A stretch of 36,704 nucleotides of DNA from Streptacidiphilus jiangxiensis (lineage in GTDB: Bacteria > Actinomycetota > Actinomycetes > Streptomycetales > Streptomycetaceae): contig NZ_FOAZ01000042.1 of NCBI RefSeq assembly GCF_900109465.1, positions 1-36,704 on the forward strand, read 5' to 3'. The notes beneath the pieces are model-generated. The model saw nothing but the letters and a program-made list of their open reading frames with translations, did no database searches and was not told the DNA's origin. A program made the position numbers and the translations under genes. Below, piece by piece: positions 24,345-31,736 of this stretch (position 1 is the stretch's first letter; each line of letters opens with the position of its first letter).

Positions 24345-24368
24345 CTTACTAGACCTGATGTCAGTAAG
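24345..24368. promoter_or_regulatory. Inverted repeat upstream of the hydrolase gene
   Basis: CTTACT-N12-AGTAAG sits 38-62 bp upstream of the hydrolase ATG in a locally AT-rich stretch. On the minus strand it reads CTTACTGACATCAGG and then TCTAGTAAG. The position suits an operator for a dimeric repressor overlapping the promoter. The TTACTGAC half recurs at 34366-34373, upstream of the racemase gene. Confidence 0.45.
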
Positions 24369-24425
24369 AATTACCGGACGGTAGCTTCGTCCACAAGGGG
24401 GCTGTCGCGAATCGGGCTGTCGCTG

Positions 24426-24481
24426 TCGGGGTGCGGTGGTCGGGGTGCGGTGGTCGGGGCGTGGCGGTCAGGGTGCGGCGG
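24426..24481. repeat. Four tandem 14-bp repeats at a gene end
   Basis: TCGGGGTGCGGTGG occurs twice exactly, followed by two diverged copies. The fourth begins at the stop codon of the minus-strand PIG-V-like gene and enters its last codons. The repeat is G-rich on the plus strand. It lies just downstream of that gene's 3' end, facing the hydrolase promoter. Confidence 0.8.
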
Positions 24482-25820
24482 GGGAGTACAGCAGCAGGTA
24501 TGCGCCGTACAGGCCGGAGCAGAGCGTCCCCGCGATCAGCGCGGTCACCAGCGTCGCCCGGGTGCGCACCCGCACCAGCCCCGCCGCGATCGGGATCAGC
24601 AGCGGGAAGGCGGGCAGCAGGAAGCGGGCCCGGGAGGCGAAGTAGGCCGTGTCGCCGAACGCGATCACCATGGTCACCAGGGTGAACACGACGAAGCCGA
24701 GCGGCTGCCGCTGCGCGATCGTGGTGAAGAACAGCACCGCCGCCGCGACCAGGATGCCCGCCACCACGGGGTAGTACAGGCCCACCGGCTCGGCGTTGGT
24801 GAACAGCAGCTTGAAGTCGTGCGCGGTCGACTTGCCGAAGTCGAACTTGGAGTGCCACAGCGCCTGGATCCGGAAATAGGCGTCCCAGGTGTGCAGGCGC
24901 CAGCCCGTCCACGCCACGAAGCCGACCCAGCCCAGCGGCGCGAGCACGATCGCGGCCAGCGGGCGCCACAGCTCCGGCTCGTGCACGGGTGTCACCGCCC
25001 GCACGTCGGCGCCGTCGAACCAGGGCAGTCGGTCCAGCCACGACAGGCGACCCGGCAACATTCCCGGCGCGCGGCGCTCGCGCAGCCGGACCCACAGCTC
25101 CATCGCGCCCGCCGCCATCACCGCCGCCGCCACGGCGACACCGGTCGGCCGGGTCAGGCCGGCCAGCACCGAAAGCACACCCGCCGTCAGCCAGCGCCGG
25201 GTCACCACCGCGTACAGCGTCCAGGCGGCCATCAACGTGAAGGCCGACTCGCTGTAGCCGGCCGTCTCCACCGCCGCGACCGGGGCGATGCCCCAGAGCA
25301 CCACCGCCATCCTGGCGACCTTGTCGCCGTAGCGGGCGTTGACCGCCGCGAAGATGCCGAGCGCCGCGCCGAGCGCGCACAGCGACGCCGTGAGCAGGCT
25401 CGCCACGCCCCACGGGACGAACGGCAGCAGGGTGTGCACGGTGCGGATCATCCACGGGAAGACCGGGAAGAACGCGAGGTTCGTGGTCTGGAGCGCGGCA
25501 CCCGGGAGCCACGGGCGTATCGCGTGGTCGTAACCGTGCATGGCCACGTCCAGGTACCAGGCCGCGTCCCAGTGAACCGCCAGCCGGTGCAGTGCGTAGC
25601 TCGGCGAGCCCGGGCTGAGCAGCAGGATCAGCGACAGTCCGGCGGCTCGGACGACCAGGAAGAGCAGCAGGGCCGGCTCCGCCAGTTGCAGGGACATGGC
25701 GAGCGCCGCACGTCGCTCCGGCGAGATCAGCCGGATCGGAAGTCGGCGGACCGGCGCCATCGGCTCGGGCTCCTCCCCCGGGGGTTCCTCGTGCACGGGC
25801 GCGCTGGTCGGAGCGGTCAC
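24468..25820 (-). CDS. Gpi18/PIG-V-like membrane mannosyltransferase-family protein (paralogue 1)
   Basis: A 450-residue polytopic membrane protein with about ten helices. The first extracytoplasmic loop carries HWDAAWYLDVAMHGYD (Asp about 85), then FFPVFPWM, and later GYSESAFTLMAAW and GLTRPTG. This is the motif set of PIG-V/Gpi18-like GT-C enzymes that use polyprenyl-phosphate mannose. A helix-rich C-terminal part follows with ARFLLPAFPLL. GTG 25820 follows GAGGA by 5 nt. It is clearly paralogous to the gene at 27999-29387: HWDAAWY/LWDAGWY, the identical GYSE and GLTRP, and PLGW...AYFRIQALW/AYFHIQAAW. The acceptor is unknown. Confidence 0.82.
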   Translation of the reverse strand: MTAPTSAPVHEEPPGEEPEPMAPVRRLPIRLISPERRAALAMSLQLAEPALLLFLVVRAAGLSLILLLSPGSPSYALHRLAVHWDAAWYLDVAMHGYDHAIRPWLPGAALQTTNLAFFPVFPWMIRTVHTLLPFVPWGVASLLTASLCALGAALGIFAAVNARYGDKVARMAVVLWGIAPVAAVETAGYSESAFTLMAAWTLYAVVTRRWLTAGVLSVLAGLTRPTGVAVAAAVMAAGAMELWVRLRERRAPGMLPGRLSWLDRLPWFDGADVRAVTPVHEPELWRPLAAIVLAPLGWVGFVAWTGWRLHTWDAYFRIQALWHSKFDFGKSTAHDFKLLFTNAEPVGLYYPVVAGILVAAAVLFFTTIAQRQPLGFVVFTLVTMVIAFGDTAYFASRARFLLPAFPLLIPIAAGLVRVRTRATLVTALIAGTLCSGLYGAYLLLYSPAAP

Positions 25821-26125
25821 GGCTTCCTCGGAGAATCGATGGAACGGCTGGCAGCCGCCACAAGATCGGCCTGCTGCAGAGGCCAGGGTGGCACCCCACT
25901 ATGTACGGATTATGTGTACAGCTCGGAAAATCAAGGTGAGATCCGGGTTGGAACGTTCTGTGAGGCCGCCCGCACCCCCTCCCACCTGCTGTTTCTACTT
26001 TCTGCCAACAGTTGCGCGGCGCGGCGCGCGCCCCCGGTTGATGCCCCGATGCGCACTTGCTGCTCCGACGTGCGCTCCGCGTGTCTTCGCCGGTTTGGTC
26101 CTATTTTCGCCCTAGTCTGCGCCGT
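25821..26125. other. 305-bp divergent intergenic region
   Basis: This region separates the minus-strand PIG-V-like gene from the plus-strand UbiA gene and contains no credible ORF. It has two AT-rich patches. One (25898-25935) holds the inverted repeat TGTAC-N9-GTACA at 25902-25920, within which the minus strand reads CATAAT, a possible -10 for the PIG-V-like gene. The other, near 26108-26118, has TAGTCT 7 bp before the UbiA ATG. With no Shine-Dalgarno there, that suggests a leaderless UbiA transcript. Confidence 0.45.
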
Positions 26126-27064
26126 ATGAGTGACATAGCCGGCCTTGTCGCCGGGGGGAGGCCCAGGGCCAGGGCCGCGATGCAGGTGGTCCGGTTCGCG
26201 CGGATGTGCGTGGCCGAGGCCCGGCCGGTGGTGCAGATCGTCTTTCTGATGCGGTTCGTGACCGGACTGCTCTTCCAGGTCGTCGCGCTGCAGCGGCGGC
26301 CGGGCATTCCGATCGACCCGGTGCACCTCCTGCTCGGCCCGATCGCCTGGACCCTCGCGGTTCTCGCCGTCTACCTCGTCAACGGCGTCATGGACGTCGC
26401 CGAGGACCGCGCCAACGGCTCCTCGCGCCCGATCGCCAGCGGCGCCCTGCCGCTGCGCGCCGCCGCGACCGTGGTCGTGCTGCTCGCCGTCCTCGCCCTC
26501 GCCTTCGGGGCGGCCGTCCCGGGGCTGGACTGGTGCGTGGCCGGGATGCTGCTGCTCGGCCACCTCTACTCCGGCCCGCCGCTGCCCGCCAAGCGGACCA
26601 CCCTGACCGCCGCCGCCACCGTCGTCGGCATGGGCCTGCTCACCTACCTCGGCGGCGCGCTCAGCGCGGGCGGCTCCGTCACCACCGGCCTGCTGGTCTT
26701 CGGCGGCGCCATGTCGGCGTGGATGGGCTGCGTCGGCGCCGTCTCCAAGGACCTCGGCGACATCCCCGGCGACGCCGTCGGCGGCCGCCGCACCCTCGCC
26801 GTCGTCCACGGCGAGCGCGCCGCCCGGCGAACCACCGCCGTCGGCGCCCTCGCGGTCGGCGCCGCCGCACTCGGCGCCTCCGCACTGTGGGCCCCCCTCT
26901 GCCTGGCGGGCACTGTGCCGCTGGCGGCCGGCGCCGTCTGGGTCGCGCTGCGCTGCCGCCGCCCTGACGTCGGGCGTGCGCCCTACCGGGCGTTCATGAT
27001 CACCCAGTACGCCGCGCACGCCTCGATGATCGCCGCACTGCTCGCCCGGCTGCTGTTCGGCTGA
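26126..27064 (+). CDS. UbiA-family prenyltransferase
   Basis: A 312-residue membrane enzyme with about eight to nine helices that would transfer a polyprenyl group from its diphosphate to an aromatic or other acceptor. The first Mg-diphosphate motif reads NGVMDVAED (Asn 86, Asp 90, Asp 94) followed by RANGSSRPIASG; the usual second-position Asp is Gly. The second motif is SKDLGDIPGD (Asp 209, 212, 216). ATG 26126 is chosen because the sequence above is not family-like. It lies between two PIG-V-like paralogues and just upstream of a small HTH-type gene. Known UbiA roles include menaquinone synthesis and decaprenyl-phosphoribose synthesis. Nothing here decides among them. Confidence 0.85.
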   Translation: MSDIAGLVAGGRPRARAAMQVVRFARMCVAEARPVVQIVFLMRFVTGLLFQVVALQRRPGIPIDPVHLLLGPIAWTLAVLAVYLVNGVMDVAEDRANGSSRPIASGALPLRAAATVVVLLAVLALAFGAAVPGLDWCVAGMLLLGHLYSGPPLPAKRTTLTAAATVVGMGLLTYLGGALSAGGSVTTGLLVFGGAMSAWMGCVGAVSKDLGDIPGDAVGGRRTLAVVHGERAARRTTAVGALAVGAAALGASALWAPLCLAGTVPLAAGAVWVALRCRRPDVGRAPYRAFMITQYAAHASMIAALLARLLFG

Positions 27065-27124
27065 GCAGTCGCAGTCGCAGTCGCAGTCGCAGTCGCAGCG
27101 GCAGCCGCAGTCGCAGTCGCAGCC
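27065..27124. repeat. Hexanucleotide (GCAGTC)n array
   Basis: Ten consecutive 6-bp units start at the first base after the UbiA stop codon: five exact GCAGTC, then GCAGCG, GCAGCC, GCAGTC, GCAGTC and GCAGCC. A degenerate GCCGCA/GCATCC-rich tail continues to about 27170. The rest of the gap to 27339 shows no gene. The array is short enough to vary by slippage. Confidence 0.9.
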
Positions 27125-27339
27125 GCCGCACCGCCGCCGCATCCGTATCCGCGGTCGCATCCGCAGCCGACGGGACCGTGGGGCCAGTGCGGTTGTCCCA
27201 GCCCAATGGTCCTGACAACTCCGCTGATCGGGCAGTTTTCCTGCACACCCGGCGGTCCGTCCGGCGGTCCGGACACCCCGCCGACCTGCTGCCCGTAGGA
27301 TCGACCCGAACATGGGATCCGGCGGAGAGGGGCGGACGG

Positions 27340-27999
27340 ATGGCGGGGGTCCACCCGGCCGCGGCGCGGTTCGAGGGCGAGCGCGAGGTGATCGTCTCGG
27401 CTTACGCGCAAGGTCTCGCCGATGCCGGCAGTCCCCTGCTGCAACCCGGCCGCTGGTCCCGGGTCCGCCGCCAGGCCGACGCCATCCTGCGCGAGTGCGC
27501 GGCCGGGCTGCGCGACGAGTCCGTCGCCTTCTCCGACGCGGACCTGGTCACCGTGGAACTGATGGGCGCGCGGCGTGCCCTCGACGGCGTACCGCTGCGC
27601 GAGTCGCTGCGCGCGGCCCGCATCCTCTGGCTCGCCACCGCCCCCGCTCTGCGCCGGGCCGTGGCCGATCTCCCCGAGCCCGAGGCCGAGGACCTGCTCC
27701 GCCACGCGGCCGAGGTCTTCCGCCGCAGTGCCTGCACCCGCCTCTACATCGGCGCCGCCGGCTACGGCGACACCGAACTGCGGGAACTGCTGCGCGAGGC
27801 GGAGAGCCCCGACGCCGACTCCGGTACCGACCGCAGCGGTCGCGTCGTGCCCACACAGCGCGACCGCGACACCCGCATCCCCGTCGGCGGCGCGCACCAC
27901 CGCATCGCCCGCGAGCTCGGCATCCCCGAGTCCGCCGTCCGCAGCACCCTCCGGGCCGCGATCCGGCGCGCCGGCGAAGCCGATCGCCGGGTCGACTGA
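27340..27999 (+). CDS. Protein of unknown function with possible C-terminal HTH
   Basis: A 219-residue predicted soluble protein. Residues 1 to about 150 are almost entirely helical (YAQGLADAGSPLLQPGRW; RWSRVRRQADAILRECAAGL; PLRESLRAARILWLATAP). This recalls the helical N-terminal regulatory modules of some streptomycete transcription factors and RsbR-like proteins. After an acidic Asp/Ser stretch (about 155-170), the C-terminus reads HHRIARELGIPESAVRSTLRAAIRRA, a plausible helix-turn-helix. ATG 27340 follows GGAGAGG. The stop overlaps the start of the next gene (TGATG), so it is translationally coupled to the second PIG-V-like gene. A regulatory role for the membrane genes is inference only. 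Confidence 0.72.
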   Translation: MAGVHPAAARFEGEREVIVSAYAQGLADAGSPLLQPGRWSRVRRQADAILRECAAGLRDESVAFSDADLVTVELMGARRALDGVPLRESLRAARILWLATAPALRRAVADLPEPEAEDLLRHAAEVFRRSACTRLYIGAAGYGDTELRELLREAESPDADSGTDRSGRVVPTQRDRDTRIPVGGAHHRIARELGIPESAVRSTLRAAIRRAGEADRRVD

Positions 28000-29387
28000 T
28001 GCCCGACGCCACGAGCACGTCGACCGCCCTGCCCGCCTCCGCGCCTGCCCCCGCTTCCTCTTCCGCGACTGCTCCCGTTCGGGGCCCCGCGCGCCTGCCG
28101 GCTCCGGGTCCGTCGGCTTCGGGACCCTCGGCTTCGGGACCCTCGGCTTCGGGTCCGGCGGCTTCGGGTCCGTCGGCTTCGGGAGTGGGGCCGGGACTGG
28201 CGCGGGCGCGGCGCGGACTGCGCCGGGCCCTGCCCGCCCTCGCCGCCTACGCGGCGGTACGTGGGCTCGGCGTGCTCCTCGTCGTGGGCTGGGCCCTGGG
28301 CCACCACATCGCGCCGATCACCCGACTCGGCACGCTCTGGGACGCCGGCTGGTACGCCCGCATCGCCGACCACGGCTACTCCGTCACCGACGGACTGATC
28401 GGCGCCCACGGCATCCCCTTCTCGCCTCGCGCCTTCTTCCCCCTCTACCCCTGGCTCGGCCACCTCGCCTCGCGGCTGACCGGCCTGGGCACGGCGGGCG
28501 GCCTGGTGCTCGTCTCCTGGACCGCCTCGCTGCTCGCCGCCTGGGGCGTCTTCGCGATCGCCGACCGGCTCGGAGGCCCGCGCGTCGGCCGGATCGCGGT
28601 CGTCCTGTGGGGCGTGCTGCCGCTGGCCGTGGTCGAGAGCTACGGCTACTCCGAGCCGCTCTTCACCGCGCTCAGCGCGTGGTGCCTCTACGCGCTGCTG
28701 CGCCGCTGGTGGCTGACGGCGGGTCTGCTCTGCGTCGCGGCCGGGCTCACCCGCCCCAGCGCCACCGCGCTCGTCGCCGCGGTGGCCGTCGCCGCCTTGG
28801 TGGAGCTGCGCCGCGGCGGCGCCCGGCCCTGGCGGTCGGCGCGAGCGCGGCGCCTGTGGCGGCCGATCGCGGCCGCCCTGCTCGCACCGCTCGGCTGGCT
28901 CGGCTACCTCGCCTACACCGCGTGGGCCGTCGGCTCCCCGACCGCCTACTTCCACATCCAGGCCGCCTGGGACACCGGCGTCGACTTCGGCTGGACCACC
29001 CTGCGCTGGTACGGACACGAGGTCACCAAGCTCTTCGCCTTCGGCCACGAGGCCCAGCGCCACGCCTTCGGCCGCCTCCCCATGGCGCTGACCGGCCTCG
29101 CCTACCTCGGCCTGCTCGTCGCCGCGCTGCGGCAGCGCGGGCAGCGACGCCAGCCGCTGCCGCTGCTGGTCTTCGCTGCCGGGCTCTTCCTCGTCGACTT
29201 CGTCAACGCCTCGCCGCAGCCGCCGATCGCCCGGTTCCTGCTCCCGGCCTTCCCCCTGCTCTACCCCGCCGCCGAGTGGCTCGCCGACCGGCAGCCGCGG
29301 CTCATCCGGCCGCTGCTCGCCGCCGCCGCGATCGGCTCCGCCTGCTACGGCGTCGCCCTCACCTTCCACGGCGGCGCGCCCTCCTGA
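27999..29387 (+). CDS. Gpi18/PIG-V-like membrane mannosyltransferase-family protein (paralogue 2)
   Basis: A 462-residue polytopic protein and paralogue of the gene at 24468-25820. A roughly 75-residue cytoplasmic N-terminus is Ala/Pro/Ser-rich and contains five PSASG-type repeats (about 38-62). Helices begin at about 80. Family motifs are TLWDAGWYARIADHGY (Asp about 115), AFFPLYPWLG, GYSEPLF, AAGLTRPSA and AYFHIQAAWDTGVDFGWTT, with ARFLLPAFPLLYP near the end. It would act at the membrane, adding a sugar from a polyprenol-phosphate donor on the outer face. Its ATG overlaps the previous stop by one base. Third codon positions match the neighbours. The acceptor is unknown. Confidence 0.82.
   Translation: MPDATSTSTALPASAPAPASSSATAPVRGPARLPAPGPSASGPSASGPSASGPAASGPSASGVGPGLARARRGLRRALPALAAYAAVRGLGVLLVVGWALGHHIAPITRLGTLWDAGWYARIADHGYSVTDGLIGAHGIPFSPRAFFPLYPWLGHLASRLTGLGTAGGLVLVSWTASLLAAWGVFAIADRLGGPRVGRIAVVLWGVLPLAVVESYGYSEPLFTALSAWCLYALLRRWWLTAGLLCVAAGLTRPSATALVAAVAVAALVELRRGGARPWRSARARRLWRPIAAALLAPLGWLGYLAYTAWAVGSPTAYFHIQAAWDTGVDFGWTTLRWYGHEVTKLFAFGHEAQRHAFGRLPMALTGLAYLGLLVAALRQRGQRRQPLPLLVFAAGLFLVDFVNASPQPPIARFLLPAFPLLYPAAEWLADRQPRLIRPLLAAAAIGSACYGVALTFHGGAPS
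28107..28181 (+). repeat. Five 15-bp in-frame repeats in a coding region
   Basis: GGTCCGTCGGCTTCG-type units encode G-PSAS five times over within the N-terminal tail of the second PIG-V-like protein. Copies differ by one to three bases. Because the unit is a multiple of three, copy-number change would lengthen or shorten the tail without a frameshift. Confidence 0.88.
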
Positions 29388-29398
29388 CGCGCCGCCGC

Positions 29399-29468
29399 GG
29401 ATGTGCGGCGACGGATGTGCGGCCACGCGTGTGTGGCCACGCGTGTGCGGCCACGCACGTGCGGCCGC
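29399..29468. repeat. Five tandem 14-bp repeats between convergent genes
   Basis: Units of the form GCGTGTGCGGCCAC or GGATGTGCGGCCAC run head to tail five times in the 91-bp gap between the second PIG-V-like gene and the convergent fadB-like gene. GTGGCCAC and GCGGCCGC cores allow each unit to pair with its neighbours, so the array could form a bidirectional termination structure. Confidence 0.85.
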
Positions 29469-29478
29469 GAACGTGGCG

Positions 29479-31665
29479 TCAGTCGCTGAAGACCTCGCCG
29501 CGCCCGGCCTTCTCCACCAGCAGCGCCGGCGGCTCGAACCGCGGCCCGTAGGCCGCCGCCAGCTCCCGGGCACGGGCGACGAAGCCCGGCAGGCCGCCCT
29601 CGTAGCCGTTGACGTACTGCAGTACGCCGCCGGTCCAGCCCGGGAAGCCGATACCGAGGATCGAGCCGATGTTCGCGTCCGCGACGGAGGTCAGCACGCC
29701 CTCCTCCAGGCAGCGCACCGTGTCGACCGCCTCGGCGAACAGCATCCGCTCCTGCATGTCGACGAACGGGACGTCACCGCCGTCAGGCTTGCCGAAGTGC
29801 TCCCGCAGGCCCGGCCACAGCCCGGCCCGCTTGCCGTCCACGTAGTCGTAGAACCCCGCGCCGCCGCTGCGGCCCGGACGGTCGAACTCGTCGAGCATCC
29901 GGTCCAGCACCGCGTCGGCCGGGTGCGGCGTCCAGGTGCCGCCGGACTCCTCGACCGCCCTGCGGGTCTCGTTGCGGATCTTGCGGGGGAGGGTCAGCGT
30001 CAGCTCGTCCATCAGCGACAGCACCTTGGCCGGGTAGCCGGCCTGCGCGGCCGCCTGCTCCACCGAGGCCGGGTCGACGCCCTCGCCGAGCATCGCCACG
30101 CCCTCGTTGATGAACTGCCCGATCACCCGGGAGGTGAAGAAGCCCCGCGAGTCGTTGACCACGATCGGCGTCTTGTTGATCTGCCGCACCAGGTCGAAGG
30201 CCCGCGCCAGCGCCTCGTCACCGGTCCGCTCACCCCTGATGATCTCGACCAGCGGCATCTTGTCGACCGGCGAGAAGAAGTGCAGGCCGATGAAGTCCTC
30301 CTGCCGCTTCACGCCCTCCGCGAGCAGCGTGATCGGGAGCGTGGAGGTGTTCGAGCAGAGCAGCGCGTCCGGCGCCACCACGTCCTGGATCTCCGCGAAC
30401 ACCTGGTGCTTCAGCTCGGTGTTCTCGAAGACCGCCTCGATCACGGCGTCGCAGCCGGCCAGGTCCGCCGCGTCCGAGGTGGGCGTGATCAGCGACAGCA
30501 GCGCGTCCCGCTTGGCCTCGGTCGTGCGGCCGCGCGACAGGGCCTTGTCCAGCAGAGCCGCCGAGTAGGCCTTGCCCCGCTCGGCCGCCTCCGCCGTCAT
30601 GTCCTTCAGCACCACCTGGATACCGGCCTTCGCGCACGAGTACGCGATGCCCGCGCCCATCATGCCGGCGCCCAGCACGGCCACCTTCGTCACCTTGCGG
30701 GCCGGCACCTCGGAGGGCCGGTTGGCGCCGGAGTTGACGGCCTGCAGGTCGAAGAAGAACGCCTGGATCATGTTCTTCGCGGTCTGCCCCGTCGCCAGCT
30801 CGGTGAAGTACCGCGCCTCGATCACGAAGGCCGTGTCGATGTCCACCTGCGCCGACTCGACGGCGGTCGCCAGGATGTTCCGCGGCGCCGGGTAGGGCGC
30901 GCCGTTCAGTTGCTTCTTCAGGTTCGAAGGAAAGGCCGGCAGGTTCGCGGCGAAAGCCGGGTGGCTCGGGGTTCCGCCGGGGATCTTGTAGCCCTTGACG
31001 TCCCACGGCTGCTGCGCCGTCTCGTTCGCCTCGACGAACGCCCGCGCCTTCGCCAGCAGCTCGTCACGGTCCGCCGCCAGCTCGTGCACCAGGCCCGCCG
31101 CCAACGCCTGCGCCGGGCGGTGCTGCGTGCCCTGCAACAGCACCTTCAGCAGCGCGTCGGTGATCCCGAGGAGCCGCACCGTACGCACCACGCCGCCGCC
31201 GCCCGGCAGCAGACCGAGCGTCACTTCCGGCAGCCCGATCTTCACGGAGGGGTCGTCCAGCGCCACCCGGTGGTGGCAGGCCAACGCGATCTCCAGTCCG
31301 CCGCCCAGCGCCGCGCCGTTGATCGCCGCGACCACCGGCACGCCCAGGGTCTCCAGCGCCCGCAGGTCGCGCTTGAGCGCAAGGGAGCCCTCGAAGAACT
31401 CCTGCGCGTTCTCGGGGCGCACCTGGCTGAGCAGCCGCAGGTCGCCGCCGGCGAAGAAGGTCTTCTTGGCGGAGGCGACGATCACGCCGCGCAGCCCACC
31501 CGCCTCACGCAGCGCCTTCAGGCGCACCACGGTCGCGGCGAGGTCGGCGCGGAACGCCTCGGTCATGGTGTTGACGGACTGCGTCGGGTCGTCCAGGACC
31601 AGCGTCACGACGCCGTCCTCGGCCTGCTCCCAGCGGATGGTCGTGGTCTCGGTCATCTCTGCCAT
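29479..31665 (-). CDS. fadB: Bifunctional enoyl-CoA hydratase/3-hydroxyacyl-CoA dehydrogenase (FadB-like)
   Basis: A 728-residue multifunctional beta-oxidation alpha subunit. The hydratase domain (about 1-200) has the oxyanion segment FFAGGDLRLL. Its catalytic Glu pair is Glu 125 (GAALGGGLEIALA) and Glu 147 (IGLPEVTLGLLPGGGG). The NAD-binding domain starts at about 326 with VAVLGAGMMGAGIA. The dehydrogenase His is about 462 (GLHFFSPVDKMPLVEII), followed by two C-terminal helical domains. ATG 31665 (MAEMTE) is chosen because GGAGA lies 8 nt upstream. The frame is open further into the thiolase gene, but that stretch is shadow. It lies 71 bp after the thiolase gene and forms an operon with it, the usual FadB/FadA pairing. 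Confidence 0.94.
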   Translation of the reverse strand: MAEMTETTTIRWEQAEDGVVTLVLDDPTQSVNTMTEAFRADLAATVVRLKALREAGGLRGVIVASAKKTFFAGGDLRLLSQVRPENAQEFFEGSLALKRDLRALETLGVPVVAAINGAALGGGLEIALACHHRVALDDPSVKIGLPEVTLGLLPGGGGVVRTVRLLGITDALLKVLLQGTQHRPAQALAAGLVHELAADRDELLAKARAFVEANETAQQPWDVKGYKIPGGTPSHPAFAANLPAFPSNLKKQLNGAPYPAPRNILATAVESAQVDIDTAFVIEARYFTELATGQTAKNMIQAFFFDLQAVNSGANRPSEVPARKVTKVAVLGAGMMGAGIAYSCAKAGIQVVLKDMTAEAAERGKAYSAALLDKALSRGRTTEAKRDALLSLITPTSDAADLAGCDAVIEAVFENTELKHQVFAEIQDVVAPDALLCSNTSTLPITLLAEGVKRQEDFIGLHFFSPVDKMPLVEIIRGERTGDEALARAFDLVRQINKTPIVVNDSRGFFTSRVIGQFINEGVAMLGEGVDPASVEQAAAQAGYPAKVLSLMDELTLTLPRKIRNETRRAVEESGGTWTPHPADAVLDRMLDEFDRPGRSGGAGFYDYVDGKRAGLWPGLREHFGKPDGGDVPFVDMQERMLFAEAVDTVRCLEEGVLTSVADANIGSILGIGFPGWTGGVLQYVNGYEGGLPGFVARARELAAAYGPRFEPPALLVEKAGRGEVFSD

Positions 31666-31736
31666 CTCTGCGTCTCCAGCGGGCGTGCGGTCGTGGTCGG
31701 GAAGGGCGGGCGAGGGGGTGCCGGTCACGTCCGGAG

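Noticed and set aside
27065..27124. Regular GCAGTC array considered as a CRISPR or as part of a coding region
   Set aside because: The unit is 6 bp with no spacers, and it begins after the UbiA stop codon, so it is a simple tandem repeat.
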